Assembly (NCBI GenBank): GCA_945875225.1 | Contig: CAMCJY010000055.1 | Location: 1-9,407, forward strand | Direction of reading: 5' to 3' | DNA: 9,407 nt | Origin: Comamonas sp. lk | Lineage (GTDB): Bacteria > Pseudomonadota > Gammaproteobacteria > Burkholderiales > Burkholderiaceae_C | Shown here: positions 6,546-9,407 of the stretch, in pieces | Layout of the letters: every line of letters starts with the position of its first letter | How positions within the stretch are numbered: position 1 is the first letter of the stretch | The notes under the pieces: generated by a model | The model's database searches: none | What the model saw: only the letters and a program-made list of their open reading frames with translations | Told to the model about the DNA's origin: nothing | Translations under genes and position numbers: made by a program

Positions 6546-7585
6546 TTTGCCTTGCCCGAGCGGAAGTCTTTCAAATGGGCCAGCACTTCATCAAAGGTGT
6601 CGGCCGCCACCATGGTGCCGCGAATCCGCGGATACAGCTTTTCAGCGAACTCGGTCCATTCCCGCATTTGATCCGCGTTGGGGCGATTGACGGTCAGCCC
6701 CCGCTTTTTCATCGCATCGACCGCGTCATTGACCTCCTGCCGGGCTTTGGCGCGAATTTGGACGCCGGCCTTTTCGCTCGCCGTGCGCATGGCCGTCTGC
6801 GTAGCAGGGCTCATATCGTCCCAGGCCTTCTTGGTGAGCACCAAAGCGCCCACAATCGGCGCCCAGTTGATCTCCAACATATGGGGTGCAGAGGTATAAA
6901 TTTGCGTGGCTAGAGCGTAGTAGGGCGTCGAGGGCACTACGTTGATCATCCCGGTCTGGATAGCCGGAAGAATGTCCGAAGTTTCCAGGGGTACCGGTGT
7001 GTAGCCCAGGCTTTTCATGATGGCCTGCTGATCAGGCTCCGAGCCCCAAGTGAAAAATTTCATTTTTTTGAAATCGTCAGGCCGAACTGCCGGGTCTTTG
7101 GAGAAAAAGCGCACCCAGCCGGCATCTCCCCAGGCCAAAACGACAAAGCCTTTGTCCAAGAATTTTTTCTCCATGGATGCGCGCATCTTCTCGCGCACAT
7201 AGTCCACTTCCTCCCAGGATCTAAACAGCATGGGTATGACTTGCAACGCGTTGATCGAGGGCTCAATCTCTTGCAATCCCACGATGGAAAGCAAGGCGCC
7301 TTGTAATTGGCCGATGCGCATACGCCGCGCCATTTCCGCTTCGCCGCCCTGGCTTCCGTCCGGATAGACCACGTATTTGCTGTTCTCTGCTTGCGCGGCC
7401 CGCCAGGCTTCGCCCACGTCCATGAGCTGGCGGTGGTACAGGGAGTTTTTGGGTACCAGCGACCCGATGCGAAGTTGCTTATCCGCCGCTATGCCGTCGC
7501 GCATGCTTGTCAAGGCAATAGCCAAAAAAAATAAACCAGCCAAGAGCCTGGAGGGATTTGCAAAGAGGTTCATAAAGGTGGGCAT
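6542..7585 (-). CDS. TRAP transporter solute-binding protein, DctP/TatP family
   Basis: The 347-residue protein is the periplasmic substrate-binding component. An N-terminal signal (hydrophobic residues about 13-27, with a probable cut after GIAA at 31-34) is followed by the DctP fold. Visible parts are LRIGSLVPKNSLYHRQL (38-54), WGDAGWVRFFS (152-162), the hinge region KKMKFFTWGSEPDQQAI (173-189), LGYTPVPLETSDILPAIQTGMINVVPSTP (193-221) and a C-terminal helical part with W-DDMSPATQ. The general pattern G-TPVPL...DILPALQTG is diagnostic of DctP proteins. The site where classic DctP proteins carry a carboxylate-binding Arg (typically K-x-R) reads K-F-F-T-W here, so the ligand may not be a simple organic acid (inference). 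The gene starts one base after the upstream lipoprotein stop and overlaps the permease start. The second ATG at 7573 is an alternative start that shortens the signal region. Confidence 0.92.
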   Translation of the reverse strand: MPTFMNLFANPSRLLAGLFFLAIALTSMRDGIAADKQLRIGSLVPKNSLYHRQLMDVGEAWRAAQAENSKYVVYPDGSQGGEAEMARRMRIGQLQGALLSIVGLQEIEPSINALQVIPMLFRSWEEVDYVREKMRASMEKKFLDKGFVVLAWGDAGWVRFFSKDPAVRPDDFKKMKFFTWGSEPDQQAIMKSLGYTPVPLETSDILPAIQTGMINVVPSTPYYALATQIYTSAPHMLEINWAPIVGALVLTKKAWDDMSPATQTAMRTASEKAGVQIRAKARQEVNDAVDAMKKRGLTVNRPNADQMREWTEFAEKLYPRIRGTMVAADTFDEVLAHLKDFRSGKAK

Positions 7586-7586
7586 T

Positions 7587-8513
7587 TCAAAACAAGTCGT
7601 CAGCGCTTTGCAGCAGCCACTGTGCCCGCTCGCGCATCAGGGTATTGCTGAGGTCGGGGTGTTTGTCACTGGTCTCCATCGCTTTTTTGAGCAAAATTTC
7701 AAAGGCTTCTCGCTGTCCTTGGGCCAAGGCAATGCCTTCCGCTTTTGCGATATACGGGCCTGCGTTTTTGCCCTGGCTAATGGTGATGGCCGCGTCGAAA
7801 TACTGCTCCGCTTTTACCAAGGAACCGCCGGGCTGCGCAGACTCAAAGCTTCCCATCAAGCTGGCAAGCCCTCCGTTGCCATAGTTCGGGTTGGCCTTCC
7901 AGGCCAATGTGGCCAAGCGGTAGGCCAGGGGGAAGTCCGCAACCGCGTCAGGTGCGTCTTTAGACATTGAAATATAGCCTCCCCATGAAGCAGCGGCCCA
8001 ATAGGCAAGGCCTACCTGATCCTGGGAAATTGCAGGCCACTGCTTGGCATCGGGCTGGGCAAGTTTTGCCCCAAAGCCTGGTGATGCCAGTTCCAAAGCC
8101 CGCAGAGCGTGGCGGTGGGCCCGTAAATAGAGCCGCTTGGCACGCTCATTGATGCGGTAGGCGCCCTGGGCATCCCTTGCCGCCAGGCGCTCCGCCTCAA
8201 AAGCAACATAGGCATAGGTGTACTGGCTTAAACCGGCCGCCACCGCCTCGGCCAACTTCAGGTTGTCAGGCGTATCCGCCAGTAGCGATTCCGACAGTTT
8301 TAAGTAAAAAGCACTGGCTTCGCGCGCCAGACCCGGATCGTCCTCCTGGGACTGGCCCTGTTTTGCCAACTCGTCGCCAAGGCTTCTTTTAATCAGTGCC
8401 ATGGGCGAACAGCCGCCAAGAACCAAGGCCAGCGCTGCAATGACAACACAAACAAATCGCTTTTCAAGCCCACCTTGAAGGATGCTGCTACTGGAGGCGG
8501 AAAAGTAATTCAA
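7587..8513 (-). CDS. TRAP transporter TatT-component family lipoprotein
   Basis: The 308-residue product is a predicted lipoprotein. A basic-hydrophobic signal (KRFVCVVIAALALVL, residues 18-32) ends in the lipobox LGGC with Cys35. The rest is almost all helical with Ala-rich repeats and motifs recalling the TatT family, for example AVAAGLSQYTYAYVAFEAERLAARD (90-114), the RAKRLYLRAHRHALRALE helix and the YWAAASWGGYIS block. TatT proteins are TPR-like trimeric lipoproteins that partner the TRAP binding protein (TatP); the family was defined in Treponema pallidum. The position as first gene of a TRAP operon, one base before the binding-protein gene, fits exactly. The start is a TTG at 8513. No ATG or GTG lies in frame between the upstream stop (TAA) and the hydrophobic core, and AAGGAA sits about 22 bases upstream, too far for normal use. 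The true N-terminus is therefore uncertain, but the lipobox and mature part are secure. Confidence 0.85.
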   Translation of the reverse strand: MNYFSASSSSILQGGLEKRFVCVVIAALALVLGGCSPMALIKRSLGDELAKQGQSQEDDPGLAREASAFYLKLSESLLADTPDNLKLAEAVAAGLSQYTYAYVAFEAERLAARDAQGAYRINERAKRLYLRAHRHALRALELASPGFGAKLAQPDAKQWPAISQDQVGLAYWAAASWGGYISMSKDAPDAVADFPLAYRLATLAWKANPNYGNGGLASLMGSFESAQPGGSLVKAEQYFDAAITISQGKNAGPYIAKAEGIALAQGQREAFEILLKKAMETSDKHPDLSNTLMRERAQWLLQSADDLF

Positions 8514-8544
8514 TGGGTGTTTGGGATTGTTTGGATTTCCTTGC

Positions 8545-8569
8545 GAATTTAGGTGAATTTAATGAATAT
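8545..8569 (+). repeat. Three phased GAATTT-like direct repeats in the divergent intergenic region
   Basis: GAATTT at 8545 and 8555 and GAATAT at 8564 are spaced 10 and 9 bases apart, about one helical turn. They lie in the AT-rich gap (8514-8599) between the TatT gene and the BPL_N-like gene. A weak -35/-10 pair, TTGCGA (8541-8546) with 17 bp to GAATAT (8564-8569), overlaps them. They could be regulator sites for either gene. Confidence 0.3.
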
Positions 8570-8598
8570 TGCGTGACAGTGGGCTTAAACTAGAGGCA

Positions 8599-8610
8599 GG
8601 TGCATGCACC
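8599..8610. promoter_or_regulatory. Perfect 12-bp palindrome, candidate operator
   Basis: GGTGCATGCACC is fully self-complementary. It lies about 30 bases before the leader ORF of the BPL_N-like gene and about 85 bases before the TatT start, a location suitable for a dimeric repressor. No known consensus is recognised. Confidence 0.3.
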
Positions 8611-8639
8611 GTCCTGGCCCCTGAGGGTCAAGGAAACCC

Positions 8640-8663
8640 ATGCAAACCTGCGCGCCGGCATGA
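8640..8663 (+). CDS. Putative 7-codon upstream ORF (MQTCAPA) coupled to the BPL_N-like gene
   Basis: AAGGAA (8630-8635) is followed by four bases and an ATG at 8640. The reading frame MQTCAPA ends in a TGA (8661-8663) that overlaps the ATG of the next gene as ATGA. The downstream ATG has no Shine-Dalgarno of its own, so ribosomes finishing this short ORF could restart there. It is too short for any homology test, and the peptide itself may have no function. The alternative is that the downstream gene starts at a GTG at 8600 and the AAGGAA is coincidental. Confidence 0.35.
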   Translation: MQTCAPA

Positions 8664-9316
8664 AGAAAACCATTGCCCTTTTCATACACCATCCCACGTG
8701 TTCGACCGATTCGGTCAACGGGGTGATCGCCGCACTGTCGCCCCTTGCGCATGTCAAGTTATTCACCCGCCATAAAGTGCAGCTGGGTTTTTTTGACGAT
8801 GTTGACTTAGTCGTATTCCCCGGTGGCGACGGCGAGGCCACCCTGTTTCGCAGCCTTCTCAAACCCAATATGCCCGATGTACGGGCCTATATGCAACGCG
8901 GCGGCAAATACCTGGGGATTTGTATGGGTGCGTATTGGGCGGATGCCTATTATTTCAATTTACTGAAAAGCACGCGCTGCGTGCAATACATCAAGCGCCC
9001 CCGGGCCGATATCCGCGCCTCTTATGGCACAACGGCTAAGGTCCGATGGCGCGGTCAGGCGCAACGCATGTATTTTTATGACGGCCCCACCTTCCTGAAC
9101 GGCCAGTTTGACACCATCGCCACCTATGCCAACGGCGACCCTATGGCGATTGTGCAAGGCGCGGTGGGCCTTGTGGGGTGCCACTTGGAGAGCCAGGCGC
9201 ATTGGTACACCAAAAAGTACATGCAGCCCCAATGGCACGCCAACCAGCACCATGTCTTGCTGGCGCAGTTGGTAGCGGACTACTTGCTGCAGTCGCGGCA
9301 AATACCCTTGTTTTAG
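8660..9316 (+). CDS. BPL_N-like protein, class I glutamine amidotransferase fold
   Basis: The 218-residue product resembles the biotin-protein-ligase N-terminal domain family (BPL_N), a class I glutamine-amidotransferase-like fold, here without any ligase domain. Visible parts are MKKTIALFIHH at the start, VVFPGGDGEATLF (51-63), the nucleophile elbow LGICMGAYWA (85-94, Cys88), FYDGPTFL (139-146) and CHLESQAHW (174-182) with His175 and Glu177. The triad Cys-His-Glu therefore looks complete. In eukaryotic enzymes this domain precedes biotin ligase; stand-alone bacterial versions have no established reaction known to me. It has no signal peptide and no membrane segment. It is divergent from the TRAP operon, with its stop overlapping that of a minus-strand gene. 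The ATG at 8660 is chosen because homology begins there and it overlaps the stop of a small upstream ORF; an in-frame GTG at 8600 would add 20 unconserved-looking residues. Confidence 0.8.
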   Translation: MKKTIALFIHHPTCSTDSVNGVIAALSPLAHVKLFTRHKVQLGFFDDVDLVVFPGGDGEATLFRSLLKPNMPDVRAYMQRGGKYLGICMGAYWADAYYFNLLKSTRCVQYIKRPRADIRASYGTTAKVRWRGQAQRMYFYDGPTFLNGQFDTIATYANGDPMAIVQGAVGLVGCHLESQAHWYTKKYMQPQWHANQHHVLLAQLVADYLLQSRQIPLF

Positions 9317-9407
9317 GCCAAGGACGATTCGGGGCTACCGGTCAACATTTGCAATGCCTCAAAGTGACCGGCGATCCTCACTGCATAGCTATCAATCTGC
9401 TTCAAGC
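9313..9407 (-). CDS. C-terminal end of an unrecognised minus-strand gene (partial)
   Basis: From the window edge the minus strand reads 30 residues, starting LKQIDSYAVRIAGHFEALQ and ending SPESSLA, then TAA (9315-9313). The composition and GC-rich third positions look coding, with helix-like periodicity at the start and a flexible tail. The stop overlaps the TAG of the BPL_N-like gene (shared bases TTAG), so the two genes converge with no gap. Without the rest of the gene no family can be named. It could be a chance open frame, since only 95 bases are visible. Confidence 0.45.
   Translation of the reverse strand, partial: LKQIDSYAVRIAGHFEALQMLTGSPESSLA

Noticed and set aside
1..9407. Mobile element, CRISPR array, prophage, toxin-antitoxin or defence system
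   Set aside because: No transposase, integrase, terminal inverted repeats, spaced identical repeats or small paired toxin-like ORFs were seen; the tRNA has no adjacent partial copy that would mark an attachment site.

Overview
The window looks like the chromosome of a high-GC beta-proteobacterium, most likely of the order Burkholderiales and possibly a Comamonadaceae relative. The reasons are the protein styles (a lactate-dehydrogenase-like FMN enzyme with the QVIGQRHKD motif, a fused TRAP permease with a TatT lipoprotein partner), the strong GC bias at third codon positions and the compact intergenic spaces. This placement is inference. No mobile element, CRISPR array, rRNA or integration scar is visible, so this is ordinary metabolic chromosome with an unusual transporter/oxidation gene set.

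Layout. Positions 1-808 (minus) hold the N-terminal 269 residues of an FMN-dependent alpha-hydroxy-acid dehydrogenase, cut by the window edge. Upstream of it on the same strand lie a probable terminator (986-1016), a complete tRNA-Leu(CAA) with encoded CCA (1067-1151) and its extended -10 promoter. On the plus strand, 1325-2233 encodes a fold-type IV PLP aminotransferase strongly reminiscent of (R)-selective amine transaminases. It converges, with a 32-base gap, on a Rieske mononuclear-iron oxygenase alpha subunit (3489 to 2266, minus).

Upstream of the oxygenase and on the same strand are a PanE/ApbA-type 2-dehydropantoate 2-reductase (4634 to 3678) and a tight three-gene TRAP transporter operon (8513 to 4722). 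The operon consists of a TatT-type lipoprotein, a DctP/TatP-type solute-binding protein and a fused DctQ-DctM permease. This set matches the TPR-protein-associated TRAP transporters (TPATs) first characterised in Treponema. A divergent plus-strand gene (8660-9316) encodes a stand-alone BPL_N-like class I glutamine-amidotransferase fold protein. It is preceded by a 7-codon upstream ORF with a good ribosome binding site whose stop overlaps its start. The last 95 bases encode the C-terminus of an unrecognised minus-strand gene.

How the genes may work together. The TRAP system should bring an organic compound, possibly hydrophobic rather than a simple dicarboxylate, across the inner membrane. The PanE-like NADPH reductase, Rieske oxygenase and PLP transaminase could then reduce, oxygenate or deaminate it. 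A perfect FNR/ANR-type box (TTGAT-N4-ATCAA) sits between the reductase and the oxygenase and could tie the oxygenase to oxygen supply. Only the three TRAP genes are clearly one transcription unit. A shared pathway for the rest is inference from neighbourhood.
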